Of a stretch of DNA of 27,653 bases, positions 1-6,898 are shown one piece after another. The position numbers were made by a program, and so were the translations under genes. The DNA comes from an uncultured Eggerthellaceae bacterium (lineage in GTDB: Bacteria; Actinomycetota; Coriobacteriia; Coriobacteriales; Eggerthellaceae), in NCBI GenBank assembly GCA_910588435.1, contig CAJUPL010000024.1:1-27653 (forward strand), in the 5' to 3' direction. Below the pieces are notes generated by a model. That model was not told the DNA's origin. It saw only the letters and a program-made list of their open reading frames with translations, and did no database searches. Positions within the stretch are counted from its first letter, which is position 1. Each line of letters opens with the position of its first letter.

Positions 1-10
1 GCCTAAACTT

Positions 11-43
11 CCCCATCCTTCGGCCTCGCTCCGCTCGGTCCGG
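11..43 (+). repeat. 33-nt direct repeat, copy 1
   Basis: The 33 bases from 11 to 43 (beginning CCCCATCCTTCGG) recur exactly at 163-195. Both copies sit immediately before a family-A hairpin element, so the unit duplicated is probably this segment plus the element. A degenerate relative (CTTTCGGCTTCGCATCGCTTCG, broken up) lies near 834-855. Confidence 0.85.
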
Positions 44-125
44 TGTCGCGGGCACGATGTGCCCGCTCTTTTTACTGCGGCCTTTAACTTCTATTCATGT
101 TCCATGAATAGAAGTAGCGGCCTTG
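41..125 (+). repeat. Family A variable-stem element, copy A1
   Basis: Two hairpins joined by a conserved linker. The first has an 8-bp stem (GCGGGCAC, 48-55, with 59-66) and is followed by TCTTTTT, so it resembles a rho-independent terminator. The linker ACTGCGGCCTTTAAC leads into a perfect 13-bp stem (ACTTCTATTCATG, 87-99, with 103-115, three-base loop), then AGCGGCCTTG. CGGCCTT flanks the second hairpin as a direct repeat. Confidence 0.8.
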
Positions 126-126
126 A

Positions 127-152
127 TGTCATTGACCTTCTGGGTCATATAT
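127..152 (+). repeat. Family D half palindrome, copy D1
   Basis: Contains TGTCATTGACC, five bases, then GGTCATATAT: the right half only of the family-D palindrome that is complete at 314-380. The GACC...GGTC core is itself a small hairpin. It abuts family-A copy A1. Confidence 0.75.
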
Positions 153-162
153 TGGGTTGCAA

Positions 163-195
163 CCCCATCCTTCGGCCTCGCTCCGCTCGGTCCGG
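163..195 (+). repeat. 33-nt direct repeat, copy 2
   Basis: Exact second copy of 11-43, again directly followed by a family-A hairpin element. The two copies are 152 bases apart, matching a duplicated hairpin cassette that has since diverged in its stems. Confidence 0.85.
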
Positions 196-289
196 CTTAC
201 GGGATAGGTGCACCATGTGCACCTATCCCGCTTCATTAACTGCGGCCTTTAACTTTGCATGTGCAAGCACAAGCAAAGTAGCGGCCTTG
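196..289 (+). repeat. Family A variable-stem element, copy A2
   Basis: Same plan as copy A1 with unrelated stems: a perfect 14-bp hairpin (CGGGATAGGTGCAC, 200-213, with 217-230, loop CAT), the conserved linker TGCGGCCTTTA, a second hairpin (ACTTTGC, 252-258, with 273-279, plus inner GTGC/GCAC), then AGCGGCCTTGG. The stems differ from A1 at most positions but remain self-complementary. Confidence 0.8.
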
Positions 290-313
290 GGGCGCTCACG
301 CGCCCCTTTCCTA

Positions 314-380
314 ATGATGACCTCTCAGGTCAATGACACTGCCCCGTGCGCAATGTCATTGACCTTTTTGGTCATATATA
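314..380. repeat. Family D palindrome, copy D2
   Basis: Long interrupted palindrome: TGACC-N5-GGTCAATGACA on the left, a centre containing CCCCGTGC, then TGTCATTGACC-N5-GGTCATATA on the right. Each arm holds its own GACC/GGTC hairpin, so the unit resembles two REP sequences in inverted orientation (REPIN-like). Confidence 0.85.
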
Positions 381-427
381 GGATTGCAGGCGCATTCGCA
401 CGTTAGCGAGCCCGATCTCCAATGAGC

Positions 428-552
428 GGCAACGCACAAATGCGGTGCGTTGCCCTACGTCCACCAGAGGCTCAACCTCTGGTCAAATCCGTTATCAACA
501 AGGTAGATGTTTCAAGTTGACGTAGGACACGCCACCGCTTTAGTGGCGTGCC
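428..552. repeat. Family B composite palindrome, copy B1
   Basis: A 10-bp hairpin (GGCAACGCAC, 428-437, with 445-454, seven-base loop AAATGCG) is followed by CTACGTC (455-461). A 57-base spacer with a 7-bp hairpin (CCAGAGG, 464-470, with 476-482) leads to GACGTAG (519-525). A closing hairpin (CACGCCAC, 528-535, with 543-550, loop CGCTTTA) completes a large inverted architecture. Confidence 0.8.
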
Positions 553-597
553 GCAACGAAGCAACTCTGATTGCTGACGTTCGTAACTCGGCCCCAG

Positions 598-727
598 CCC
601 CCTACCTGTGGGCGGCTGCATTGCAGCCGCAGTTGCACGCCAGTGCAACGTAACGCGGACGCCAGTCCGCGAACACCCGGACGTCAGCACCTGGTCAGGC
701 AACCTAGCCTGGCGCAGACCAACTATC
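598..727 (+). repeat. Family C three-hairpin element, copy C1
   Basis: Three consecutive perfect hairpins: GCGGCTGC (612-619 with 623-630, loop ATT), GTTGCAC (632-638 with 643-649, loop GCCA) and GCGGAC (655-660 with 665-670, loop GCCA). They are separated by AG-type and GTAAC linkers. GAACACCCGG and a conserved tail of about 47 bases ending CAGACCAACTATC follow. Relatives lie at 6547, 17837 and 27450. Confidence 0.85.
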
Positions 728-753
728 AGGGCATTTTCGGGATTCAACCCAAA

Positions 754-818
754 TTATGACCTCTCAGGTCAATGACATTAAGCACGGGGAACTGTCATTG
801 ACCTTTTTGGTCATATAT
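754..818. repeat. Family D palindrome, copy D3
   Basis: TATGACC-N5-GGTCAATGACA, a centre reading TTAAGCACGGGGAAC, and TGTCATTGACC-N5-GGTCATATAT. The centre is in the opposite orientation to copies D2 and D5. Confidence 0.85.
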
Positions 819-909
819 AGAGCCGCAACGATATCTTTCGGCTTCGCATCGCTTCGTTTTACGTGCTAGACTTGCCAGTTGGGGGGCATTCGAGCAAGGA
901 GAAGCGTTC

Positions 910-990
910 ATGAGCGCTCAATCAAGCTCTGCATCCTCATGCCCAAACGGGCAGATCCCCTCTTTCTGGAATGAAGGCCGCCATGTCTGA
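910..990 (+). CDS. Possible 26-aa leader peptide upstream of the activase gene
   Basis: A short ORF starts with ATG at 910 behind a good Shine-Dalgarno (AAGGAG at 896-901) and ends with TGA at 988-990. It overlaps the first codons of the downstream gene, whose ATG is at 983, in another frame. The peptide begins MSAQSSSASSC and ends WNEGRHV. The overlap is the kind that couples translation. The ribosome site here is stronger than that of the large gene. It could also be fortuitous; there is no homology evidence. Confidence 0.3.
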   Translation: MSAQSSSASSCPNGQIPSFWNEGRHV

Positions 991-3900
991 TGCACAAAGG
1001 GTCTGGCGCGTCGGCATAGACGCTGGCTCCAAGACCATAAAGGTCGTCGTCCTGGACGAAGGCGGCTCCATCGTGTATTCCGCGTACCGTCGCCACAGGA
1101 CGAACATCATAGACACCTTGCATGACCTTCTGCACGACGCTGTCTGGGTCAACGGGGATATCCTGGCGCACGTGTGCGTGACGGGTTCTGCCGGCATCAG
1201 CGTATCCAAGCTCTTAGGGCTGCCGTTCGTGCAAGAAGTGGTGGCAACAACAGAAGCCGTCAAGCGCAGCATCCCGGACGCTGACGCCATCATCGAGCTT
1301 GGCGGTGAGGACGCGAAGGTGGTCTACCTCACCGGCGGCTTGGAGCAGCGGATGAATGCCACATGCGCGGGAGGTACGGGCGGCTTCATAGACACCATCG
1401 CCTTCATGCTGGGCGTTCGCACGCACGAGATGAGCTCGCTTGCTCTAGGCGCTCAGCGGACCTACCCTATAGCAAGCCGGTGCGCAGTGTTCGCGCAAAC
1501 CGACGTCCGGCCCCTGCTGAACGAAGGCGCGTCAAAGGCAGACATAGCGGCAAGCGCGCTGGATGCCGTGGTGCGGCAGACGCTCGGCGGCCTTGCATGC
1601 GGGCGCCCCTTGAAGGGCAAGGTGGTCTTCCTAGGAGGGCCGTTCGAATACATCCCAGATCTGGTCAACCGCTTCAGAAAGGCGCTGGGGCTTGATTGGC
1701 GACACGGCATCAAGCCGAAAGAGGCCCACCTGTTCACGGCGATGGGCGCTGCGTGGCTTGGGCGCGCAGATGCTCCGGTGTCGCTTGCTGACCTTGAGGC
1801 AAGGCTTGTCCAAGGCGTCAAGGGGACGGACATGGATGACATCCCACGCCTGCATCCGCTGTTCTCCTCAGATGACGATCTTCGCGCATTTCGCGAACGA
1901 CACGCACGCTGCGTCTTCCCGTCCAAGCGCGCGTTCGACGCGGAAGGGCCGCTGTATCTGGGGATAGATTCCGGCTCCACTACGGTGAAGATCGCCCTCA
2001 TAGACGCTGAGGGGAATCTGCTGCACAGTGATTACCAGCCCAGCAGGGGAGACGTGACCGAAACGGTGCGCAAGATGCTCTGTTCCATGCATAGGTCTCT
2101 GCCGGTTGAGGCGCTTCCGGGGCATGAGGCCCCCTTCATCGCGAATGCGGTTGCAACCGGCTATGGCGAGGAGATGATGGTCAAGGGCTTCGGCGCAGAT
2201 TCCGGCGTCGTGGAGACCACGGCGCATGTTCGCGCAGCTCAGCACCTATGCCCGGACGTCTCGTTCGTGCTTGACATCGGCGGGCAGGACATGAAGGCCC
2301 TCTGGCTCAGTGGGGCGAACGTGAGCGATGCGGTGCTTAACGAGGCATGTTCAAGCGGTTGTGGCGCCTTCATCGAAGGCACGGCTCATGCGCTGCATGT
2401 ATCGCCATCGGCTTTCGCGGATACCGCAATGGAGTCAAGCTTTCCCATAGACCTTGGCATGCGCTGCACGGTCTTCATGTCATCGCGCGTGAAGCATGCG
2501 CAGAAGGCCGGTGCCTCCGTGCCGGACATCGCGGCGGGCGTGGCCTACTCAGTGGTCCACAATGCGCTCTACCGCATCATCGGCGCAGACAGGCTTTCAT
2601 CCATGGGGGACCGCGTCGTCGTGCAAGGCGGTGCGTTCAAGTCAGATGCCGTGCTGAGGGCGTTCGAGATGACGTGCGGCGTTCAGGCCATCCGTCCGGA
2701 TCGCGCGCATCTGATGGGCGCGATAGGCGCTGCTCTCGTGGCGCGTGACAGGGCGCAACGTGCGAAGGATGGTCAGCGAAGCGGCATTGCCACGCTGGAT
2801 GAGCTGAATAGCATGAAGCCCACTCGCACTTCCGTTCAGTGCGTGGGCTGTTCGAACGCGTGCCAGCTCACGATCATGAGCCTTGGCGCTGGCAGGGAGA
2901 TGGTGTCGGGGAACCGCTGCGACGGGTGGCGGCTACCTGGAGAGGGGGCAGGCAGTGGTCCAACCAGGCGCGCTTCCAAGGCATCTCCTCCTCTGAATCT
3001 CATCGCCTGTGAACAAGAGCTCCTTTCGCATCTCCCGGATGCGCCAATGCCAGACTCCCCTGCAGATCGCTCGGGCATTCGCGTTGGCATCCTGTCCGCG
3101 CTGGAGATGCATCGCTTCGCGCCCTTCTGGAACGGCCTTGTCCGTGCGCTGGGGTTCACACCGGTCATGCCTGAGGGGGAAAGCGGCACGCAAGTGCGCG
3201 CTAAAGCATGGGAGACGGTGCCGTCTGAGAGCGTTTGCTATCCGGCGAAGCTGGTCCATGCGAAAGCGTTCCAGCTTAGAGAGTCTGGCGTGGACGCCAT
3301 CTTGTTCCCCGCTTTCAAGCGCGGGATGCATTGCGCGGTGGCAACGGAGTATGCGTGCGCTCTCAAAGACAGCGTGGAGTGGCTGCGGGACGGCGGCACG
3401 CGCCTGATAGCGCCTTGCCTCTCGTCAGCTCAGCCTGCGCGCATCCTTCGGGAGCCGGAGGACATCGCGGCGCTTAAGGCGGAGCTGGGTTCGCTTGCCG
3501 TGCGCTCTGGATCTCCTCTTGAGGAGGGTGAGCTTGAGCGCGCAGTGAGGTTCGCGTTGCAAGAGCAGCAGCGCTTCGAGGATGAGCTTGCAACCAAGAC
3601 AGGGGAGGCCTTGTCTGTTCTGGCCGCGGATCCGGACGCGAAAGCGGTCCTGTTGGCGGGGCGCCCTTACCACTTAGACCCTGAGGTCATGCATGGGATC
3701 GATGAGATGCTGACCGAGCTTGGCTTCATAGTCCTTGGGATGACAGGATTGCCCGAAGAGAGCGGGGCTCCCCTTGGTAAGGATTCCGGGCATCCCGAAT
3801 GGCGTCCAGCGAAGCGTCTCTTGAGGGCAGCCAGATTCGTGCTGGACAACCCGCAGGTGAGCCTTGTCTGCCTGCAGTCTTTCGGATGCGGCTACGATGC

Positions 3901-4792
3901 GGCCTCGCTTGAGGAGGTCAAAGAGCTCTTGGAGGCGAACGGGCGTCCCTTCACCGCCCTCAAGCTGGATGAGATGGTGGAGACGGCGCACATTCGCATC
4001 AGGCTGCGCACCTTGGCTGAGTCCCTGGAGGCTGCGAAGGGCTCTCAGGCATCAAATGCTCTTGAGGCTGGAGAGCCCAATGCAAGGGAGAGGGTTGCGA
4101 AGGGATCCAAGCGCCTCAACATCATGGACGAGCCGCTTGATGAGCGGGATCTGGCAGTTGCCCGCGCCAGTACGGTGAAGGATGCGTGTTTCACAGCGAA
4201 TGCGATGGCTGCGCATGTGATCCGCCTGATGAGGGACGATCCTGATGTTGAAGAGGTCTTAGTTCCGCGCGCGTGCAAAGCGTGCTTGAACGAGGCGATC
4301 CCGCGGATGGTGGAGCGCGCTGTTGGGCATGCGCCGCGCTTCGTTTGGACGGAGAGCATCCAAGTAGGCCGAAAGCCTGATGCGAAGCCGTCAGATACGG
4401 GAAGACCCAAGGTGGGGCTCATAGGCAACCCACTTCTGGTCTTCAGCCCGTTCATGAACGATGGAGTGGCGGATCTTCTGGATGGGCTTGGTTGCGAGGT
4501 AGTGCTCCCTGAGGAGGAGGCGCTCTACACAGAGGACGTTCGCTATCTGGACCAGCTTGAGCGGTTTCATGCGCTGGGCGTCAAGCATGTCATCTACCTG
4601 CAGAGCTTCGGGTGCGTGAAGGGGCATGCGCACGCACGCGGGGTTCACTATCAGCTGGCGGAGCTGTTCCCTGATATGCCCGTGACGGTGCTTGACTATG
4701 ACCCAGAGGCTTCCGCGCTCAACAGGGAGAACAGGGTTCGCCTCATCGCCGAATCCGTGCTTGCCGATTCGAATGAGGACCCGGCGCGCTAG
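983..4792 (+). CDS. 2-hydroxyacyl-CoA dehydratase activase/dehydratase-like fusion protein
   Basis: A 1269-residue cytoplasmic protein joining two ASKHA-type BcrA/BadF/HgdC activase domains to a dehydratase-like C-terminal half. Domain 1 (about 8-265) has GIDAGSKTIK, GGEDAK, CAGGTGGF (Cys128) and RCAVF (Cys167). Domain 2 (about 322-590) has GIDSGSTTVK, GGQDMK, CSSGCGAF (Cys456) and RCTVF (Cys495). These Cys pairs match the positions that hold the bridging [4Fe-4S] cluster in HgdC homodimers, so the two domains could form an internal pseudo-dimer. Cys620, Cys623 and Cys627 form a linker cluster; about 690-1269 resembles DUF2229/HgdB with SFGCGYDA and SFGCVKG. Family members use ATP to drive low-potential electrons, but the substrate of these stand-alone fusions is not established. 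The start at 983 is preferred over ATG 971 because AAGG lies five bases upstream. It stands alone, convergent with the PIN toxin gene 30 bases downstream. Confidence 0.88.
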   Translation: MSDAQRVWRVGIDAGSKTIKVVVLDEGGSIVYSAYRRHRTNIIDTLHDLLHDAVWVNGDILAHVCVTGSAGISVSKLLGLPFVQEVVATTEAVKRSIPDADAIIELGGEDAKVVYLTGGLEQRMNATCAGGTGGFIDTIAFMLGVRTHEMSSLALGAQRTYPIASRCAVFAQTDVRPLLNEGASKADIAASALDAVVRQTLGGLACGRPLKGKVVFLGGPFEYIPDLVNRFRKALGLDWRHGIKPKEAHLFTAMGAAWLGRADAPVSLADLEARLVQGVKGTDMDDIPRLHPLFSSDDDLRAFRERHARCVFPSKRAFDAEGPLYLGIDSGSTTVKIALIDAEGNLLHSDYQPSRGDVTETVRKMLCSMHRSLPVEALPGHEAPFIANAVATGYGEEMMVKGFGADSGVVETTAHVRAAQHLCPDVSFVLDIGGQDMKALWLSGANVSDAVLNEACSSGCGAFIEGTAHALHVSPSAFADTAMESSFPIDLGMRCTVFMSSRVKHAQKAGASVPDIAAGVAYSVVHNALYRIIGADRLSSMGDRVVVQGGAFKSDAVLRAFEMTCGVQAIRPDRAHLMGAIGAALVARDRAQRAKDGQRSGIATLDELNSMKPTRTSVQCVGCSNACQLTIMSLGAGREMVSGNRCDGWRLPGEGAGSGPTRRASKASPPLNLIACEQELLSHLPDAPMPDSPADRSGIRVGILSALEMHRFAPFWNGLVRALGFTPVMPEGESGTQVRAKAWETVPSESVCYPAKLVHAKAFQLRESGVDAILFPAFKRGMHCAVATEYACALKDSVEWLRDGGTRLIAPCLSSAQPARILREPEDIAALKAELGSLAVRSGSPLEEGELERAVRFALQEQQRFEDELATKTGEALSVLAADPDAKAVLLAGRPYHLDPEVMHGIDEMLTELGFIVLGMTGLPEESGAPLGKDSGHPEWRPAKRLLRAARFVLDNPQVSLVCLQSFGCGYDAASLEEVKELLEANGRPFTALKLDEMVETAHIRIRLRTLAESLEAAKGSQASNALEAGEPNARERVAKGSKRLNIMDEPLDERDLAVARASTVKDACFTANAMAAHVIRLMRDDPDVEEVLVPRACKACLNEAIPRMVERAVGHAPRFVWTESIQVGRKPDAKPSDTGRPKVGLIGNPLLVFSPFMNDGVADLLDGLGCEVVLPEEEALYTEDVRYLDQLERFHALGVKHVIYLQSFGCVKGHAHARGVHYQLAELFPDMPVTVLDYDPEASALNRENRVRLIAESVLADSNEDPAR

Positions 4793-4822
4793 CTCTTCGT
4801 TTGGGATAGCACTTTCCTTGGC

Positions 4823-5230
4823 TTAGAAGTCCACTTCCTCTATGCAGTTCACCTTGGCTTCTATGCAGGCGCTGACAAGGCGCTTGTCCGTTGTGAAGAG
4901 CGTAGCCGCATTCCTGCGCGCAAGACAGAGGTAGAGCATGTCATAGACCGAGTGGTCATGATTGACGGCCTCCGCGAACGCTTCGGCAAGGTAGTCATCT
5001 ATGTGCACGAAGTGCGTGACGAGAGATTCAGCTCTATCGATGCGAAGGAGCGCATCATCAGATCCCATCTTATCAACGTGCACATACTTCCAGAAGGCGT
5101 TGCGAACCTCAGCACGGAACAATGTGGGGGCGATGACATCTTCGGTTGGATCCATCAAAAGCCTTATGGCGGATCCTCGCTCTGTGTTGCGTGCGACCTC
5201 AACCGCAGCGCTGCAATCCATGACGATCAT
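4823..5230 (-). CDS. vapC: PIN-domain toxin (VapC/FitB type)
   Basis: A 135-residue PIN-domain ribonuclease, the likely toxin of a type II toxin-antitoxin pair. The acidic metal-binding residues expected of the fold are visible: Asp5 in IVMDCSAAVE, Glu41 in FRAEVRNAFW, Asp97 in SVYDMLYLCLA and Asp115 in LFTTDKRL. Its ATG overlaps the TGA of the upstream antitoxin by four bases (5227-5230), a classic translational-coupling arrangement. PIN toxins usually cleave tRNA or rRNA; the target here is unknown. Confidence 0.88.
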   Translation of the reverse strand: MIVMDCSAAVEVARNTERGSAIRLLMDPTEDVIAPTLFRAEVRNAFWKYVHVDKMGSDDALLRIDRAESLVTHFVHIDDYLAEAFAEAVNHDHSVYDMLYLCLARRNAATLFTTDKRLVSACIEAKVNCIEEVDF

Positions 5231-5568
5231 CTTGCGGTCTCCTCTAGCACGATCTCTGGGAAGCGCCCGTACCTGTCCTCATGGATCATATCTGCAACGG
5301 AATCATAACCAGGAGGTAGCTCAGTTACGGGTTTCAGCTCTCCGATAGACGCAAGCAGCTTTCGGCGCTTCTCTATCCTAGCCTGTTCTTTGAGCTCCTC
5401 TTCCACGGCACTGGCGAACCCTTCATATCCGCTCACAGCGCGCATCCTCAGGAATGTGCGAAGGATATGCAGGGCTTGCTGAGACATGCTGCGATCCTCT
5501 TCCATGGCGCATATCTTCAAGCGGTCATAGACGTCTTGCGGGCAATCCTTGATCTGCAGCGCTGGCAT
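5227..5568 (-). CDS. FitA-like ribbon-helix-helix antitoxin
   Basis: A 113-residue antitoxin paired with the overlapping PIN toxin. The N-terminus (LQIKDCPQDVYDRLKICA, then RSMSQQALHILRTFL) matches the FitA/Arc-type ribbon-helix-helix DNA-binding fold. The acidic C-terminal half would wrap the toxin. A GTG nine bases upstream (5577) would extend it, but AAAGGGG at 5580-5586 sits eight bases before the ATG at 5568, which favours that start. At 113 residues it is longer than typical FitA proteins (about 80), with a distinct middle segment rich in Glu, Lys and Arg. The operon is probably autoregulated through the repeated GATGCAT motif upstream. Confidence 0.82.
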   Translation of the reverse strand: MPALQIKDCPQDVYDRLKICAMEEDRSMSQQALHILRTFLRMRAVSGYEGFASAVEEELKEQARIEKRRKLLASIGELKPVTELPPGYDSVADMIHEDRYGRFPEIVLEETAR

Positions 5569-5592
5569 GACAGGCACCCCTTTCGTAGGAAT

Positions 5593-5618
5593 GATGCATG
5601 TTGATTGGATGCATTATA
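5593..5618 (-). promoter_or_regulatory. Putative toxin-antitoxin promoter and operator
   Basis: On the minus strand a perfect TATAAT (-10) occupies 5613-5618. Two copies of GATGCAT (5593-5599 and 5608-5614, plus-strand reading) are spaced 15 bases apart, the upstream one overlapping the -10. Direct repeats overlapping the promoter suit autorepression by the antitoxin. No clear -35 was found. Confidence 0.5.
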
Positions 5619-5643
5619 CATGACTAAGGGTTGCGCAGTGTCC

Positions 5644-6087
5644 TTACCAGTTGATCTCCTCATAACAGATGCCGGCTTCTTCTAGCTCATCGAAGAGCTG
5701 TTGCGGGCTTACGGCTCGAATGGAGGAACGCTTGAAATCCTTCACATTGCGCGTGACTATGAGATCCACGCCAGCCCTCTTCGCGCAGATGGAGACCAGG
5801 CAATCTTCCATGTCATTCCATCTTTGAGAGAGCGCATTCGAAACATCCTCAGCTAAGACGCCGATGACCTTCAAGAAACCCAAGTCCTCTTCGATCATGC
5901 GCTGCGCTTCTTGGCTGCCGAAATCCTTTCGAAGGAGGTAGTAGATGTCAGTGACCATATTGGAAGAGATGCATGTTCTGGCCTCACCTGTTATTCCCAA
6001 GAGGCACACGCGCCTGGATAGCTCATAGAACGGCTCACGCTTTCCGATATGGTCAAGCAGGATATTGATATCAAGCATCAGATCCAT
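5644..6087 (-). CDS. PIN-domain toxin of a RelB/DinJ-PIN pair
   Basis: A 147-residue PIN-domain protein starting MDLMLDINILLDHIGKREPF. Conserved acidic positions are Asp6, Asp47 (MVTDIYYL), Asp95 (DMEDCLVSICAKR) and Asp117 (TRNVKDF), typical of the VapC-like group that carries TRNVKDF near the C-terminus. The frame is open for 12 more codons upstream, but the ATG at 6087 has GGAG five bases before it. It overlaps the 3' end of the antitoxin gene by 17 bases. It is expected to act as an endoribonuclease held in check by its partner. Confidence 0.83.
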   Translation of the reverse strand: MDLMLDINILLDHIGKREPFYELSRRVCLLGITGEARTCISSNMVTDIYYLLRKDFGSQEAQRMIEEDLGFLKVIGVLAEDVSNALSQRWNDMEDCLVSICAKRAGVDLIVTRNVKDFKRSSIRAVSPQQLFDELEEAGICYEEINW

Positions 6088-6355
6088 AGCGCTCCATGAG
6101 CCTTTCATCTCGCAATTCGTCATCCGTCATCGTCAATGGACGCTTTGTGTGGCAACGGTCGAAGGCTGCTATCTGCTTGCGGATCTCTTTCTCAGTGGGC
6201 TTGCTCTGCTCTTCGAAAGGAAGGGCTTCATTGGCAACCACATAATCGAACAGCTTGCGAACGGCCGCAGAGGGAGTGATCCCAAGCTTGTCCATTGCTT
6301 GCGTGCCTTGCTGCTTGATCTTCGCATCCAAGCGAACGGTGAGCATCGCTTCCAT
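6071..6355 (-). CDS. RelB/DinJ-family antitoxin
   Basis: A 94-residue antitoxin. Its N-terminus (MLTVRLDAKIKQQGTQAMDK, then LGITPSAAVRKLFDYVV and ALPFE) is the RelB/DinJ ribbon-helix-helix signature. The acidic tail should bind the toxin. AAGGAGC lies six bases upstream of the ATG. DinJ-type antitoxins normally partner RelE/YafQ-fold toxins; here the partner is a PIN protein, so the pair is a mixed-family module. Confidence 0.85.
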   Translation of the reverse strand: MEAMLTVRLDAKIKQQGTQAMDKLGITPSAAVRKLFDYVVANEALPFEEQSKPTEKEIRKQIAAFDRCHTKRPLTMTDDELRDERLMERYGSDA

Positions 6356-6371
6356 GTTTGCTCCTTGATAA

Positions 6372-6393
6372 GTAATACGTGTAATACATCATA
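6372..6393 (-). promoter_or_regulatory. Putative antitoxin operator with direct repeats
   Basis: GTAATAC occurs twice on the plus strand (6372-6378 and 6381-6387; nine-base period). On the minus strand it directly follows a -10-like TATGAT (6388-6393). This places two candidate ribbon-helix-helix half-sites between promoter and ribosome site. No good -35 is visible. Confidence 0.45.
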
Positions 6394-6424
6394 GCACAGA
6401 TCACCGCTCAAAGGGTTGTCTGCA

Positions 6425-6523
6425 CCCCCTCCCACATCTGTGGGCGTTCGCATTGCGGCCGCAGCTGTGCCCCCCCAAGAGTGGGCGTTCGCATCGCGAA
6501 CGCAGCTGTGCGACAGCGCAGCG
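6425..6523 (+). repeat. Two partial family C units in tandem
   Basis: GTGGGCGTTCGCAT occurs at 6440-6453 and 6481-6494 (period 41), each followed by GCAGCTGTGC (6461-6470 and 6502-6511). In the second unit the stem is intact (GCGTTCGC with GCGAACGC). In the first the right arm has become GCGGCCGC, which breaks pairing, suggesting one arm was exchanged between repeats. Confidence 0.7.
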
Positions 6524-6546
6524 AAATGAGGGTGATAACCCGAACC

Positions 6547-6680
6547 ACCCGGATAGTTGGTCTGCGCCAGGCTAGGTTGCCTGACCAGTTGCTGACATCC
6601 GGGTGCTCTTGCCCTGTCGGGCAAGTTACGCATTGCTCATCGCAATGCTGCGTCTCCAATGGAGACGCCCACATGGGCAG
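6547..6680 (-). repeat. Family C three-hairpin element, copy C2 (inverted)
   Basis: Inverted relative to copy C1. It starts with the conserved tail (CCCGGATAGTTGGTCTGCG), followed by three hairpins: CTTGCCC (6608-6614 with 6619-6625), GCATTGC (6630-6636 with 6642-6648) and CGTCTCC (6651-6657 with 6661-6667, loop AAT). All three stems differ from C1 while loop lengths and linkers are kept. Confidence 0.85.
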
Positions 6681-6709
6681 GGGGTACGAATGGGGGGTTG
6701 CTTCCCGAA

Positions 6710-6774
6710 TTATGACCAAAAAGGTCAATGACATTAAGCACGGGGAAATGTCATTGACCTGGGAGGTCATATAT
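6710..6774. repeat. Family D palindrome, copy D4
   Basis: TATGACC-N5-GGTCAATGACA, centre TTAAGCACGGGGAAA, TGTCATTGACC-N5-GGTCATATAT. The centre has the same orientation as D3. It follows a family-C element within 30 bases, as also happens for C1/D3 and, in inverted order, D5/C3. Confidence 0.85.
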
Positions 6775-6898
6775 TGGCTGTAGGGTTGGTTTTTGGTGAA
6801 GCATGGGTCAGTGGATGGAATATCATGGATTGGGGCGCACAATCGAATACGGTATGAGGATCGAACCTGATAGCTAGGTTCTGAGGAGTTGACTGCCT

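Larger units (their letters stand above)
1..970. other. Gene-free repeat block
   Basis: No convincing gene is seen here; the open frames that cross it run through palindromic repeats and have low-complexity, non-family-like translations. The stretch contains, in order: a directly repeated segment (11-43 and 163-195), two family-A hairpin elements, a half and a full family-D palindrome, one family-B element, one family-C element and a second full family-D palindrome. The final 70 bases hold a possible 26-codon leader ORF for the downstream activase gene. Confidence 0.7.
6396..6898. other. Gene-free repeat block upstream of the regulator
   Basis: No gene is recognised in this stretch of about 500 bases. 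It contains two partial family-C hairpin units in tandem (6425-6523), a complete inverted family-C element (6547-6680) and a family-D palindrome (6710-6774). The last 120 bases are non-repetitive and presumably hold the promoter of the LuxR gene, but no convincing -35/-10 pair was found. Confidence 0.65.

Noticed and set aside
41..290. CRISPR-like array or integron attC cassette array
   Set aside because: Repeats are palindromic with irregular spacing, there are no unique spacers between identical repeats, no cas or integrase gene is seen, and the attC consensus (RYYYAAC with GTTRRRY) is not met.
59..406. Open frame of 115 codons in the left repeat block
   Set aside because: It runs through two variable-stem hairpin elements and a palindrome, has no ribosome site and its translation shows no family features.
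472..759. Overlapping frames of 62-91 codons on both strands
   Set aside because: They coincide with families B and C; similar peptides (containing QLVRQPSLAQTNY) recur at 6.6 and 17.8 kb only because the repeat tail is conserved.
6169..6842. Minus-strand and plus-strand frames of 100-154 codons over the antitoxin and repeats
   Set aside because: They are shadows of the RelB-like gene or cross repeats C2 and D4; no ribosome site.
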